A stretch of DNA of 64,000 nucleotides, taken from positions 434,001 to 498,000 of the forward strand of contig NZ_JBKKJT010000003.1 of NCBI RefSeq assembly GCF_046614675.1. Reading direction: 5' to 3'. The translations under genes and the position numbers were made by a program. This document shows positions 17,305 to 26,588 of the stretch, one piece after another (within the stretch, counting starts at the first letter, position 1; the number at the start of each line of letters is the position of its first letter). The DNA is from Chryseobacterium cupriresistens (GTDB taxonomy: Bacteria > Bacteroidota > Bacteroidia > Flavobacteriales > Weeksellaceae). The notes under the pieces were generated by a model, which was not told the DNA's origin, searched no databases, and saw only the letters and a list, made by a program, of their open reading frames with translations.

Positions 17305-18660
17305 ATGAAAAAGTCATTTAAAATAACATTGGGATTATTATCCTTATTAATGATATTGACAGGCTGTAACCGCTTTCTGGATGAAAGGTCTGATTCGACA
17401 CTTGCCGTGCCTGTGAGCCTTGAAGATAATCAGGCATTGATGGATCGCCTTTCTGATGTGATGATCAATTTTGCATCCAGTGGACTGGCTTCATGTGATG
17501 AGCTCTATTTGTCGGATGCCGATTTTGATGCTATGGAATATCAGGAGGATAAAAGATTGTACACCTGGCAGAAAGATTATGTGTCCGCCAGTCAGGGTGC
17601 AGGCAATGATTGGTATTATACTTACAAAGGTATTTACATTTCTAATGTTGTTCTCAATAACCTGGACACGTATGCCATTCCGGGAGCCGAAAATGTAAAA
17701 GGACAGGCATTGGCAATGAGAGCCATACGCTACCTGGATGCAGCGCAGATCTGGTGTCCTTCCTATAGCAGCGATAAGGCTTCAACAGATCTGGGACTGC
17801 CGCTTCGTTTGGATCCGGATATGAATATTCCCTCCCAGCGTTCTACTGTGAAACAGACGTATGAACAGATCATAAAGGACCTGCAGGAAGCGGTGAATCT
17901 TTTGCCGGTCAAACAAGTTGCTGCCAGCAGGCCATCCAAGGTTTTAGCCTTAGGATACCTGGCAAGAACTTATCTCTTTATGGGCGATTACCAAAAAGCC
18001 CTGACCTATGCCTTGCAGGCATTGAGCTACAAAGACACACTGATGGATTTTAATACCCTGAACGTAGCAGAATCGTACCCCATCAAGGATATGAATCCTG
18101 AAGTTTTGCTGCGGACAACGATGCGGATCTCAGCAACTGTGCGCTTTGCGGCAGCTAAGGTGACCGATACGCTGTATCAGAGCTATCACGCTAATGATCT
18201 CAGAAAGTCGGCCTATTTCAGAGTCAATGCTAATGGCGATGTTTCCTTTAAGGGCAATTATACCGGAGGATCCTCAGGGAAGATGACTAGTGTTGCAGTG
18301 GATGAATTATACCTGATTGCGGCAGAATCCTATGCTCAAACCAATGACATCACCAGTTCTATGATGATGCTTAATAATCTCCTCATTAAAAGATGGAAAA
18401 GCGGAACCTATATTCCTTTTACAGCCGGTTCAAAGCAGGAAGCCTTAACAATTATTAAAAAAGAAAGATGCAAAGAACTCTTGTTCAGGGGGATTCGCTG
18501 GGCAGATCTTAAAAGGTACAACCGGGATGGCGCGAATATTACCCTTACCAGAACTATTCACGGACAAACTTACACGCTGCCTCCGAATGATCTTCGGTAT
18601 GCGATCGCTATTCCGGAAGATATTATAACGCTAAGCGGAATGCCTCAGAATCCAAGATAA
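17305..18660 (+). CDS. SusD/RagB-family nutrient-binding lipoprotein
   Basis: 451 residues. The lipoprotein signal is MKKSFKITLG... with lipobox LTG-C21, so it should be lipid-anchored at the outer face. The SusD fold shows TPR-like helices (ALAMRAIRYLDAAQIWCP; LGYLARTYLFMGDYQKALTYALQAL) and the C-terminal RagB motif 'ERCKELLFRGIRWADLKRYN'. It caps the SusC barrel and captures substrate. It is the last gene of the locus and is followed by a strong terminator. Confidence 0.95.
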   Translation: MKKSFKITLGLLSLLMILTGCNRFLDERSDSTLAVPVSLEDNQALMDRLSDVMINFASSGLASCDELYLSDADFDAMEYQEDKRLYTWQKDYVSASQGAGNDWYYTYKGIYISNVVLNNLDTYAIPGAENVKGQALAMRAIRYLDAAQIWCPSYSSDKASTDLGLPLRLDPDMNIPSQRSTVKQTYEQIIKDLQEAVNLLPVKQVAASRPSKVLALGYLARTYLFMGDYQKALTYALQALSYKDTLMDFNTLNVAESYPIKDMNPEVLLRTTMRISATVRFAAAKVTDTLYQSYHANDLRKSAYFRVNANGDVSFKGNYTGGSSGKMTSVAVDELYLIAAESYAQTNDITSSMMMLNNLLIKRWKSGTYIPFTAGSKQEALTIIKKERCKELLFRGIRWADLKRYNRDGANITLTRTIHGQTYTLPPNDLRYAIAIPEDIITLSGMPQNPR

Positions 18661-18691
18661 ATTCTAAAGCAGTAGAATAAAACCTATGAAA

Positions 18692-18715
18692 GAAGGCTGG
18701 CAAGTGCCAGCCTTC
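18692..18715. terminator. Hairpin terminator after susD
   Basis: A perfect 10-bp stem, GAAGGCTGGC / GCCAGCCTTC, with loop AAGT. It serves the converging plus-strand susD and minus-strand DUF6520 genes. Confidence 0.85.
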
Positions 18716-18745
18716 AATTTATTCATCATTTATTGCCAAAAGTAG

Positions 18746-19054
18746 TTAGGGCTTACGATTGGAACTCAAAGATAGAACCTGCGCATTGCTTTTTCCATCT
18801 AATACATCATTCAGGGTCTGTCCGTCGGGAACCACAATACTACAAGGTCTTTCGCCTTCAACCTCACATCCTGAAGCATTGGTGGTCTGCCAGTGCGAGG
18901 TATTGGCAAATGCTCCGGAGGCAATATCCGTGCTGTTATAGAAATACGTCGTAGCTGCTTTTTTCTCCATCACTTTGAAGGACATCACAGCCCCTGAGAA
19001 AATCACAGCAGCAATCGCTACCGCATTAACTTTTAAAAATTGGTTGAATTTCAT
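18746..19054 (-). CDS. DUF6520-like small exported protein
   Basis: About 102 residues from the ATG at 19054 (a start 8 codons earlier is less natural). It has an N-terminal hydrophobic export segment (VNAVAIAAVIFSGAVMSF). The mature peptide carries two Cys (SGCEVEGERPCSIVV), as in Bacteroidota DUF6520 peptides, and ends near the terminator shared with susD. Such peptides usually sit beside MauE/DoxX genes, as here. The function is unknown; a secreted disulfide-bonded peptide is the simplest reading. Confidence 0.6.
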   Translation of the reverse strand: MKFNQFLKVNAVAIAAVIFSGAVMSFKVMEKKAATTYFYNSTDIASGAFANTSHWQTTNASGCEVEGERPCSIVVPDGQTLNDVLDGKSNAQVLSLSSNRKP

Positions 19055-19331
19055 AATTCCGGTCTTTTTATACATCAAAAAAGATTACCTTAAAAACTTT
19101 AGAAACCTGCCTGGGAATTACGGATGAACCGGTAAGAATTACTCATTGTACCCATAGTTTTCAAAACTTGTCGTACCATTATACCGCATTCTTTGTGTTC
19201 CCGGACAAATTGTGGTTGGTAAATACATTAAAATTGTCGGTTGTTTAAACAGCTTTCGGCTGTCTAATTTTAAGGTTAACATTAATAGCAAATTCAGTCG
19301 TAATCATCCGTAAGCAATTACGGTAACATAC

Positions 19332-19829
19332 TTAGTCAGCAGGCCTGCTGTATTTTAGATTTAAAACTAAAGCAATAACAGAAAGAATGACGCAGCCCAT
19401 ATTAAAATACAGATGCTGGTTCCAGCTCATTTTCTCCAATATTCCGCCGCAGGAACAAGGCAGATTTTTACCTGTCCTTAGTAGTAAAGCGATATACCCG
19501 GTGAAAACAATCATCAAAATCAAACTTCCTATCAGCCCCGTAGTTCTGGTTTTCGGGTAACACAATAATCCTGCGATTAGAAATTCAACAATGATTATCG
19601 TGTAAGGCAGGAATTGCGAGAATCCATTCAACAATGGTGATGCTGAAATCTGAGTCTGAAAGTTTTCAAAATCCAATACCTTACTGATAGCTGCATAGCA
19701 GAAGAGAATAACAAAGAAAACGCTTACTGCAAATGGTATTATTTTTTTTAAATATTTCACGACATTAGTTTTTTTTGTTGACAGTATTCTGTGTAAAGTA
19801 TGTCTGTTTTTCAAACAATTACTGACCAA
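19332..19829 (-). CDS. MauE/DoxX-family redox-associated membrane protein
   Basis: 165 residues, four predicted transmembrane helices and a CSCGG motif after helix 3 (NLPCSCGGILEKMSWNQHLY), the hallmark of the MauE group that supports disulfide formation outside the inner membrane. A GTG start about 22 codons in (VKYLKKIIPFAV) may be the real one, because the first residues look untypical. It precedes the Cys-bearing DUF6520 peptide by ~280 bases and lies near the TlpA-like gene, so all three could serve one exported thiol system. Confidence 0.75.
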   Translation of the reverse strand: MVSNCLKNRHTLHRILSTKKTNVVKYLKKIIPFAVSVFFVILFCYAAISKVLDFENFQTQISASPLLNGFSQFLPYTIIIVEFLIAGLLCYPKTRTTGLIGSLILMIVFTGYIALLLRTGKNLPCSCGGILEKMSWNQHLYFNMGCVILSVIALVLNLKYSRPAD

Positions 19830-20158
19830 ATGTAAAACAGAATTTCAACAAAAAAAATGATTTACAATGCCTGTTTCCCATGTCTGATGCCAGTTTATAA
19901 ACTGATTCTCTGTATCAAAATCCCAGAGCCACATAGCTTTAGGCTATAGTTTTTTTCATAAAAGTGATTATAAGTTGGAATTAGACATTGTGCTTAAAAA
20001 GACAAATGATGCTTATTCAGCACATCAAATGTTATTTTGTGTGAATAAGAACCGTGATTGATAGCATTTTGGTTATGTAGTTTACAAAACGCTTGGATAT
20101 TCCATAAAAAATAATGTAATTTTATAAAAGGTTTTAATAAAATGAAGATAACGTGCAG
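19830..20158. other. Intergenic region with an orphan hairpin
   Basis: No gene seen. A hairpin ATAGC-TTTAG-GCTAT (19932-19946) followed by seven T (19949-19955) reads as a plus-strand terminator, although no plus-strand gene precedes it. An unrecognised small RNA is possible but unsupported. Confidence 0.4.
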
Positions 20159-21832
20159 ATGTTCAGATTGTTTATATTGCTTTTCGTTTCCACTGCGGAA
20201 TTATGGGTTGCGCAGAGTACAGACAATGTGGCCTATCATCAAATCAGAAAAAAGTACGATTACAAGAAGGTTAATGATACTACAGCGCTTTCTTACGTTG
20301 ACCTTTTAATTGCCCTCGCGAAAAAAGAAAAAAATTATTCCGAATTAACATATGCATACCAAGATGCCCTACATTTTGAGCCATCAGTATACCGCAAAAA
20401 GCTGTATGCAGACAGTGCAATAACTTCCGCTCAGCATAGTTGTAATAACGATCTTATTGCCTCTGCTTATCTTGGAAGGGGAATTGTGTCTTACTTTATT
20501 TTTAAAGACTATCAACCTGCATTGGATGATTATATAAAAGCGTTATCCTACGCCAGATATAGCACTAGTCCATACATAAAGTATAATATATTATATCACC
20601 TGGGTGTAATGAAGAGTTATCTGGGATATTATAATGAAGCGGTCAGTCAATTTGAGGCCTGTTCTGCATTCTTTAGACAGGAAATTTTGAAAAATAATTC
20701 CCCAGATATCCTGTACAATATGCGCAAAGGCTATTATAATACTTTACATCAACTTATCTATTGCTACCAGCAAATGGGAGATGATGATAGTGCCGACCGC
20801 TTAATTGAAATAGGCAAGAGGGAAATACCCAAAGATTTAGATTTCGTCCAGTTAAGGAGTTGTTTTTTTAAATCAGAAGGCATTTCTAAATTCCGTAAAG
20901 GAAATTACGAGCAAAGTATTGCCGATCTCAATCGTGCACTTCCGGAACTGGTCAGGGTAAATGACTTTGCCGGGGTATCAGTGATCTACTTTTATCTGGG
21001 AAAGAATAAATTGGCTCAGCACCGAGAACAAGAATCCTTTAGTTTTTTTAGAAAAGTTGATTCTCTTTATCAGAAATACCATTTTTTCTTTCCTGAGCTT
21101 ACGGAAAACTATAAGATTTTACTGGAGAATGCCCGTAAAAAATCAAATATAGATGAGAGCTTATCTTTTGCCAATACCCTCCACAAAATTGAAAAAATAA
21201 ACATAGAAGACACACATCATCTTTTTATAAAGTTTGAGGCCGAGCGGATAAATATTGAATATTCGAGTATTACACAGCGTTACAGGAATATTCTCTTTGG
21301 CGTTGTAGTTGTCTCAATTTTTTTACTTGTGTTCACGGTCAACACTTATCTGGAAAAGAAAACTGAGAAAACATACGATGTGGTCTTAGCGGGTGTGGGT
21401 ATTGATATTAAGGAACTAGAGCCCGATGTCTCACCACCAAAATGGACATTGAGTGCAGAGATTCGCAATAGAATTCGGAAGAATCTACAGAAATTTGAAG
21501 ACGAAAAAGAGTTTTTGGAACCGAACCTGAGTTTGAAAAAAATTGCAATAAGAGTAGGAACAAACCCTAATTATCTATCTTTCTACATTAACACAGAGAA
21601 AGGAATGCATTTTAACCGTTACCTAAGTGAGTTGCGCATCAAGTATATCGCCGAATTGCTCGCAGAAGATCCTATAGCAGTTCATCAGAAAACAGAAGTT
21701 CTTGCCAAACTATGCGGAATTGCCTCTCGCTCTAACTTTCTAAAACTGTTTTCGGAGATCTATGGTATGTCGCTGCAAGAGTATCAGCATCAGTGCAGAG
21801 AAAAGTTTGCTGCGAATGAAGATCTTAATTAA
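20159..21832 (+). CDS. TPR-sensor transcription regulator with C-terminal AraC-type HTH
   Basis: 558 residues from the ATG at 20159 (a GTG lies two codons earlier). Order: an N-terminal export-like hydrophobic segment, tetratricopeptide-like helices (about 40-340; NYEQSIADLNRALPEL), one transmembrane helix (about 384-402; ILFGVVVVSIFLLVF), then a cytoplasmic AraC-type double HTH (about 440-545; LSLKKIAIRVGTNPNYLSFY ... LCGIASRSNFLKLFSEIYG). This one-component membrane regulator is common in Chryseobacterium. Targets are unknown. It may respond to an envelope signal and act on the neighbouring SusCD/MauE genes. Confidence 0.85.
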   Translation: MFRLFILLFVSTAELWVAQSTDNVAYHQIRKKYDYKKVNDTTALSYVDLLIALAKKEKNYSELTYAYQDALHFEPSVYRKKLYADSAITSAQHSCNNDLIASAYLGRGIVSYFIFKDYQPALDDYIKALSYARYSTSPYIKYNILYHLGVMKSYLGYYNEAVSQFEACSAFFRQEILKNNSPDILYNMRKGYYNTLHQLIYCYQQMGDDDSADRLIEIGKREIPKDLDFVQLRSCFFKSEGISKFRKGNYEQSIADLNRALPELVRVNDFAGVSVIYFYLGKNKLAQHREQESFSFFRKVDSLYQKYHFFFPELTENYKILLENARKKSNIDESLSFANTLHKIEKINIEDTHHLFIKFEAERINIEYSSITQRYRNILFGVVVVSIFLLVFTVNTYLEKKTEKTYDVVLAGVGIDIKELEPDVSPPKWTLSAEIRNRIRKNLQKFEDEKEFLEPNLSLKKIAIRVGTNPNYLSFYINTEKGMHFNRYLSELRIKYIAELLAEDPIAVHQKTEVLAKLCGIASRSNFLKLFSEIYGMSLQEYQHQCREKFAANEDLN

Positions 21833-22003
21833 GTTGTGTTTGGATGATGTCTACAACACTCCTCAAATCGTAAGTTTTCTGATATCTGCATTTTAAAATT
21901 GCCTAAATCAATTTCATAGATTTTCTCTGATTCACGAGATTGAATGAATTGAAGAGAAGTGATTATTGTGTAAATTTGATAGCTGATCGCTAATTATTGC
22001 AAT

Positions 22004-22543
22004 ATGTTAAGAAGCCTGGGCGTTTTTTCGGATTTTGAAGTTCAATTGTTTAATCAAAATATTGAAACTAAAATCGTTGAAAAAAATGAAGTTCTACTTT
22101 CTGAAGGTGAAATTTCAAGATCGATTTTCTTTATCAAGGCCGGAGCTCTATTTCAAGTGCAAAAGATTGAAGATGAAGAAAAAATTATTGATCTTAATAT
22201 TCAGAATGATTGGGTTTTCAATTTTGATAGTTTGACGAATCAAAATCCTTCCAATACCATTATAAAGGCATTTGCTAAATCTGAAGTTGTAGAGCTAAAA
22301 TTGGAAAACTTACATAAACTGATTTCAATTTCACAAAACTTTTTGCAGCTCAATAAGATTTTTAATTCGTTGTCTGCTAAAATTCATATTTATGACAGTA
22401 ATCTGGACCCGACTGAAAAATATAATTACCTTCTTAAAAACAAAGCTCAGATCATTAAAATTTTCCCTCTGAATATGATTGCTTCTTATTTGAAAATGCG
22501 CCAGGAAACGTTGAGCCGGGTAAGGGCTAATGTGATTTTTTGA
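22004..22543 (+). CDS. Crp/Fnr-family regulator with a cyclic-nucleotide-binding-like domain
   Basis: 179 residues. The cNMP-binding-like beta barrel spans about 15-115 (IVEKNEVLLSEGEISRSIFF), then a dimer helix and a short C-terminal HTH (PLNMIASYLKMRQETLSRVRA). It stops within the recognition region, slightly short for the family. The cAMP phosphate-binding Arg signature (RxA) is not evident, as is common in Bacteroidota homologues. It could be an activator of the VOC gene that follows 51 bp later. Confidence 0.75.
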   Translation: MLRSLGVFSDFEVQLFNQNIETKIVEKNEVLLSEGEISRSIFFIKAGALFQVQKIEDEEKIIDLNIQNDWVFNFDSLTNQNPSNTIIKAFAKSEVVELKLENLHKLISISQNFLQLNKIFNSLSAKIHIYDSNLDPTEKYNYLLKNKAQIIKIFPLNMIASYLKMRQETLSRVRANVIF

Positions 22544-22594
22544 TTTCAATCAAGTGTTGCTTCGAGATTAATTATGGAAATTTGAAAGAAAAAA

Positions 22595-22948
22595 ATGATT
22601 ACTGATATTATTGCAAAATTGCCAATGAGGCAAAAAGAATTGACTTCAGCTTTTTATAAAAAATTAGGCTTCACCGTTTTCGGAAATGAATATGATCATT
22701 ACTTAATGCTACAAAGAGATGACCTGCAATTGCATTTTTTTGAATTTAAAAACCTTGTTCCGGCCGAAAATTATGGACAAATCTACATCCGGACAACATC
22801 CATTGAAAATTTGTACAATACTTTCATCGAAAATAAAGTTCCGATACATCCCAATGGAAATTTAGCGGAAAAACCTTGGGGACAAAAAGAATTTTCCATT
22901 CTTGACCCCGATAGTAATCTGATCACATTTGGAGAAAAATTGAATTAA
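22595..22948 (+). CDS. VOC-superfamily (glyoxalase/bleomycin-resistance-like) protein
   Basis: 117 residues making one VOC module pair (FYKKLGFTVFGNEYDHYLML ... EKPWGQKEFSILDPDSNLITF). The closing 'DPDSNLITFGE' is typical of this family, whose members bind metal or small toxins as dimers. Bleomycin-type binding or a dioxygenase/isomerase role cannot be told apart here. Confidence 0.75.
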   Translation: MITDIIAKLPMRQKELTSAFYKKLGFTVFGNEYDHYLMLQRDDLQLHFFEFKNLVPAENYGQIYIRTTSIENLYNTFIENKVPIHPNGNLAEKPWGQKEFSILDPDSNLITFGEKLN

Positions 22949-23055
22949 AAACAACTTTGACGGAAGAGATTCACCGTAAACACTTGCGTAAAGATCATTT
23001 TCATTCCAGGTCATTTCTGGCATTATTTTATCAACACTACTGATAAAAATAGTAA

Positions 23056-23598
23056 ATGAAAGATTTGTTGTTTGAAAATTGGGAAAAACTTGGTCAGGTC
23101 GCACTGATGACGATTGCCTCTTTTGTCATTCTATTCCTTTTTATCAGGATCTCAGGAAAAAGAACCTTGGCTAAGTTCAACGCTTTTGATTTTGTGGTCA
23201 CGGTTGCTCTCGGTTCCACCCTGGCCTATATGATGCTTGCAATGGTTCCATTAGCAGAAGGTGTAATGGTCTTATTTCTGATAATAGCCTTACAATACCT
23301 GTTCGCAAAATTGGCAAGTACATCGGACAAAATGGAACACTTGATCAATTCCTCTCCACGCTTACTGTTCTATAAAGGCAAATACCTCGAAGACAATATG
23401 AGCAGCGAAGCTATAACGGTTGATGAGATCAATGCAGTAGTTCGTCAGGAAGGAATTGAAAGGTTAGATGATGTTCTGGCAGTTGTCATCGAGCTCAATG
23501 GAGAGATCAGTGTCATCAAAAAATCGGATACCCCAGGCGGTAAAAGTTCTTTAGAAGATCTTAATATTCCTGACAGTCAGGGAAGGAACGATATTTAG
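23056..23598 (+). CDS. DUF421-family membrane protein
   Basis: 180 residues. The N-terminal ~85 residues form three hydrophobic helices (VALMTIASFVILFLFIRISG; FVVTVALGSTLAYMMLAMV; VMVLFLIIALQYLFAKLA). The C-terminal domain is a YetF-like cytosolic alpha/beta fold (NSSPRLLFYKGKYLEDNM ... AVVIELNGEISVIKKSD). 'RTLAKFNAFDFVVTVALGS' is the family signature. The molecular role is unknown. The start is the ATG at 23056. Confidence 0.85.
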   Translation: MKDLLFENWEKLGQVALMTIASFVILFLFIRISGKRTLAKFNAFDFVVTVALGSTLAYMMLAMVPLAEGVMVLFLIIALQYLFAKLASTSDKMEHLINSSPRLLFYKGKYLEDNMSSEAITVDEINAVVRQEGIERLDDVLAVVIELNGEISVIKKSDTPGGKSSLEDLNIPDSQGRNDI

Positions 23599-23662
23599 AA
23601 TTTTTGCAGTTATATATTTGAATTTATTAAATTAACAAAAGCTTATCTAAATTTTTACCTTT

Positions 23663-24145
23663 TTACCTTTTTACCTTTTTCATTGGAAAGGTCTGTCTGC
23701 GATTCTGCCCGTTTTTGGTTCCTGAAATTTCGGTTATTAATGAATCAGAAGTAATTTTTGTGTAAGCGATGATCTGCGGAAAGTCGTGCTGTGGATTTTC
23801 AAAGACCAATTGATTTTCTGAAATTGCTTTGGCGACAAAACGAACAGGCAGACCATCATTCTGGTTTTTGACGGTTGGAATATAATACAGGCCGTTCTTT
23901 TCCTGCAGTAGTCGGATATTTTCAAAAACAATTGTATCCTTATCTTTGACACTATAACTTTTCCCTGAAAATTCATTTTGTCCTGATTTGGTCCAGGTTT
24001 CGTAGATGCTGCCTTTCTGGGTTTTATTTTCCCAGGTGCCGATCAGCCATTCCACTTTTTGAATGTCTTTTTTCTGCTTTATTGTCCAGGCATAAAGAAT
24101 AATTAAACTAACTATTGTAATAAAAAATTTTGCTCCTGTTTTCAT
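23663..24145 (-). CDS. DUF6265-like exported protein
   Basis: 160 residues with an N-terminal hydrophobic anchor (KFFITIVSLIILYAWTI). A lipocalin-like beta domain follows, starting 'VEWLIGTWENKTQKGSIYE' with 'ENPQHDFPQIIAYT' near the end, both typical of DUF6265. The function is unknown. Its last codons and stop fall in three tandem copies of an 8-bp unit (AAAAAGGT on the coding strand); gain or loss of one unit would shift the frame and alter the C-terminus. Confidence 0.7.
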   Translation of the reverse strand: MKTGAKFFITIVSLIILYAWTIKQKKDIQKVEWLIGTWENKTQKGSIYETWTKSGQNEFSGKSYSVKDKDTIVFENIRLLQEKNGLYYIPTVKNQNDGLPVRFVAKAISENQLVFENPQHDFPQIIAYTKITSDSLITEISGTKNGQNRRQTFPMKKVKR

Positions 24146-24225
24146 AATTTTAGTTCATTGAATGAATTTTCATTTGGCAAAGTTGCGATGTTTTTGAAAA
24201 CTAAAATTGTAAAAATGGGACAAGC

Positions 24226-25041
24226 TTAATCCGTTCCGTAAAAAAGCGAGGACATCTTTAAGTGAGTACCATAAAATTCTTTGGGCGTAGATCCTGTAAA
24301 TTCTTTAAAATCTTTGATAAAGTGTGCCTGGTCATAATACTCGTTTTCATAAGCCAGTTCTGCGAGGTTGGAGAACTGGTCGCTCAGCAACATTTTGAGA
24401 GCAGACTGCAATCGGATCGTCCTGGATAGTTGTTTCGGGCTTAGCCCAATAGCTGAAGAAAATTTGCGTAATAATTGTCTGCGGTCGATTTTGGTAAGTC
24501 TGGACAGTTCGTCAACCGGGAGTTGTCCGTTGGCTGTTATAATGGTTTCAACCGTTGATCTAACAATGCTGTCAATGGTTTCTGTATCAGTCAGACGATT
24601 AAGTAAAAATTTTTCAACAAGTTTTATTCTCTCCGAAGTGGAACTGGCATTTAAGATCTGTTGCCCAATTTCCTGTCCGTCCTTTCCAAACAGCTTTTCC
24701 AATGAAACGGCGGTATTTTCCATCTCTTTTATCGGAATGGCGATAAAAGGCAAAAATCCTTCCGGATGAAAGCGAACGGAGAAAATTCCGGTTTCGCCAA
24801 TTGGCTCGATCTCAAGTGGGCGAGTCAATTGTCCGATGACGAAACATCTGGGCTGGGTAATGCTGTTTCCATTATCCAAGTATTGTTTGTACAAATCACC
24901 ATAATGAAAGATCATCTCCATACATCCATCAGGAACGACGATTTGCTTTTCAGGCGTTTCCGCTTTCGGGCTTTCCAATGTCCAATAACATTTGATAAAT
25001 GCTGTCAAGTCCTGATCCTGTTCAAATGTCTGGTAATTCAT
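24226..25041 (-). CDS. AraC-family transcription regulator with DUF6597-type N-terminal domain
   Basis: 271 residues from the ATG at 25041; a start 14 codons earlier is possible. The N-terminal domain (about 1-150; 'DLTAFIKCYWTLE', 'VVPDGCMEMIFHYGD') is the DUF6597 type. The C-terminal AraC double HTH includes 'LPVDELSRLTKIDRRQLLRK' and 'AYENEYYDQAHFIKDFKEFTG'. It borders the palindrome array to its right and is a candidate binder of those sites, though HTH proteins of the neighbouring island are equally likely. Confidence 0.85.
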   Translation of the reverse strand: MNYQTFEQDQDLTAFIKCYWTLESPKAETPEKQIVVPDGCMEMIFHYGDLYKQYLDNGNSITQPRCFVIGQLTRPLEIEPIGETGIFSVRFHPEGFLPFIAIPIKEMENTAVSLEKLFGKDGQEIGQQILNASSTSERIKLVEKFLLNRLTDTETIDSIVRSTVETIITANGQLPVDELSRLTKIDRRQLLRKFSSAIGLSPKQLSRTIRLQSALKMLLSDQFSNLAELAYENEYYDQAHFIKDFKEFTGSTPKEFYGTHLKMSSLFYGTD

Positions 25042-25141
25042 CGGGCTTCTTTTGCTGAAAGTTATTCTACTTAAAAATTTCAAAGTAATTCAAATATAAT
25101 CAATCTTCGTATAAGAGATGGATTGAATATTCAATCATAAA

Positions 25142-25480
25142 CCTGCTTAATTTAAATACAGGTCAACTGGAAACCTGCGTAAAAAGTGCACAGGTCAATT
25201 TAAAACCTGCTCAAAAATTAAGCAACCCAACACCAATCCTGCGTAAAAATTGAGCAGGGTATTTATTTTTGTGTTCAAAATTTGAGCATCCATATTTCTT
25301 AGCTTCATTTAAGAAAATATAGCAGCGCATACCCCTGCTTAAAAATTGCGCACCTCATTTTAAAACCTGCTTAAAAATGCTACAAGAAAACGCCGACCTG
25401 ACCCAACAATTAAGCAGCTTCTTTCACAACCTGCGTAAAAATTGAGCAGAGTATTGTCAATGCTGCTCAAAAATTGAGCA
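25142..25480. repeat. Array of ~9 imperfect TGCTCAA-nnn-TTGAGCA palindromes
   Basis: Full or near-full copies lie at 25142-25162, 25174-25194, 25206-25224, 25238-25258, 25273-25288, 25334-25352, 25366-25380, 25430-25449 and 25464-25480, with a half site near 25408-25418. The best copy (25464-25480) is a perfect 7-3-7 dyad. Most left arms read CCTGCGTAA or CCTGCTTAA, and right arms TTGAGCAG. Spacing is irregular (about 16-60 bp), so this is neither CRISPR nor simple satellite DNA. It fits a cluster of dimer-binding sites or iterons at the edge of the second island. Confidence 0.85.
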
Positions 25481-25875
25481 ACCTTAAATTCATTACCGTT
25501 CCGCTTCCTTTTCTTTTCGATAGCAATTAGTGTAAATAATTGTTAATCAGTTAAATAAAATCTTTTTAAGAGCTCTGAAAAAAAGAGCAGTATTGCTTTG
25601 CAAGATGTGTCTTTGTATATACAAAATTTACATTTTGTACTACTAAAGACTCTCTTGCCTTTTTTTGCAAAAAGGGGAAAAAGACTTCGGAACTTGTCTT
25701 TTTTCTTTTAAAACTAGGTATAACTTCCAATTCATTCTTTTTTAATCTCCACGGTTTTCAGATCAATCCAGATTAATCTTATTTAGCCCAGACCGCTGTG
25801 ACACTATTGTTTTCAAGCTTTTGATGTTCCAAATTTGCAGAAGAAAATTTAGTCAAAAACAAAAATGAAGTAGCT
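25481..25875. other. Intergenic region between the palindrome array and the HTH gene
   Basis: No gene seen. It contains short A/T runs and a C-poor stretch; no clear promoter box or hairpin that I would defend. Confidence 0.5.
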
Positions 25876-26136
25876 ATGATCGTCAACCTAATCACCAAAG
25901 AAGACCTCCAGGAATTTAAAACCGAATTGCTGGAAGACCTGCAAAACCTGTTTCAAATAAAGATCTCCCAGCAGAAATTATGGTTGCGTTCGTCAGAGGT
26001 CAAAGCGCTTCTGAAAATCTCCTCAGGAACATTGCAAAACCTGCGCACCAATGGAAGCTTATCTTACACCCGTGTCGGCGGGACACTATATTACAATTAC
26101 AAAGACATCGAAGAAATGCTGAAGAAGAAGCAATGA
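25876..26136 (+). CDS. Excisionase-type helix-turn-helix protein (module copy 1)
   Basis: 86 residues: a short N-terminal helix, then a MerR/excisionase-type HTH ('WLRSSEVKALLKISSGTLQNLRTNG', then SYTRVGGTLYYNYKDIEEML). It is a paralogue of the gene at 41778-42080 (shared 'STLQNLR', 'YYNKEDL/YYNYKDI'). Together with the next gene it forms a two-gene module found at both ends of the 26-42 kb stretch in opposite orientation. Such proteins act in excision or plasmid-like control of Bacteroidota mobile elements. Confidence 0.8.
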   Translation: MIVNLITKEDLQEFKTELLEDLQNLFQIKISQQKLWLRSSEVKALLKISSGTLQNLRTNGSLSYTRVGGTLYYNYKDIEEMLKKKQ

Positions 26137-26160
26137 TATTTCAAAGTACCGAAACCGATT

Positions 26161-26487
26161 ATGAATTATATCAAACACCTCACAGCTTTTTATGAAAAGG
26201 TGGCTCAGGATCATACGCTTAATCCATCACACATCAGCCTCTATTTAGCCTTATTCCAGTTCTGGAATTTCAGCCGTTTCCGAAATCCGGTCAGTATTTC
26301 CCGCGATGAAGTGATGCGCATCAGTAAAATCCGTTCAAAAGCCACCTATCATAAATGCCTGAAGAATCTGCATTCTTCGGGCTATATTGATTATCAGCCG
26401 TCGTATAATCCGTTTCAGGGAAGCCAGGTGGTGATGGTGGATTTTAGTGGGGAGTTGATGGTTGGTAAACAAAGACGAAATAAATAA
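26161..26487 (+). CDS. Small winged-helix-like protein of the HTH module (copy 1)
   Basis: 108 residues, paralogous to the gene at 41489-41797 (shared pattern 'LNPSHISLYLALFQFWN / LNVWHISLLLSIARLA', 'RSKATYHKCLKNLHSSGYIDYQPSYNPF / IKTITSYHKYFKELQKLGYIKYVPSYHP'). The 'TYHK-LK-L-GYI-Y-PSY' half is a winged-helix-like DNA-binding motif seen in transcription or replication-control proteins of Bacteroidota elements. It starts 24 bases after the excisionase-type gene. Confidence 0.75.
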   Translation: MNYIKHLTAFYEKVAQDHTLNPSHISLYLALFQFWNFSRFRNPVSISRDEVMRISKIRSKATYHKCLKNLHSSGYIDYQPSYNPFQGSQVVMVDFSGELMVGKQRRNK

Positions 26488-26588
26488 TCTTTATTACTTT
26501 TCCAATATCGATTTAATATTTATAGCTATTTTTAGGGTTTATACATTTAACATTTTTTATCTTTGGGAATTAACCTTTAGGATTTAAA

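Noticed and set aside
25142..25480. CRISPR or satellite repeats
   Set aside because: Units are short imperfect palindromes at irregular spacing with no constant repeat/spacer lengths.
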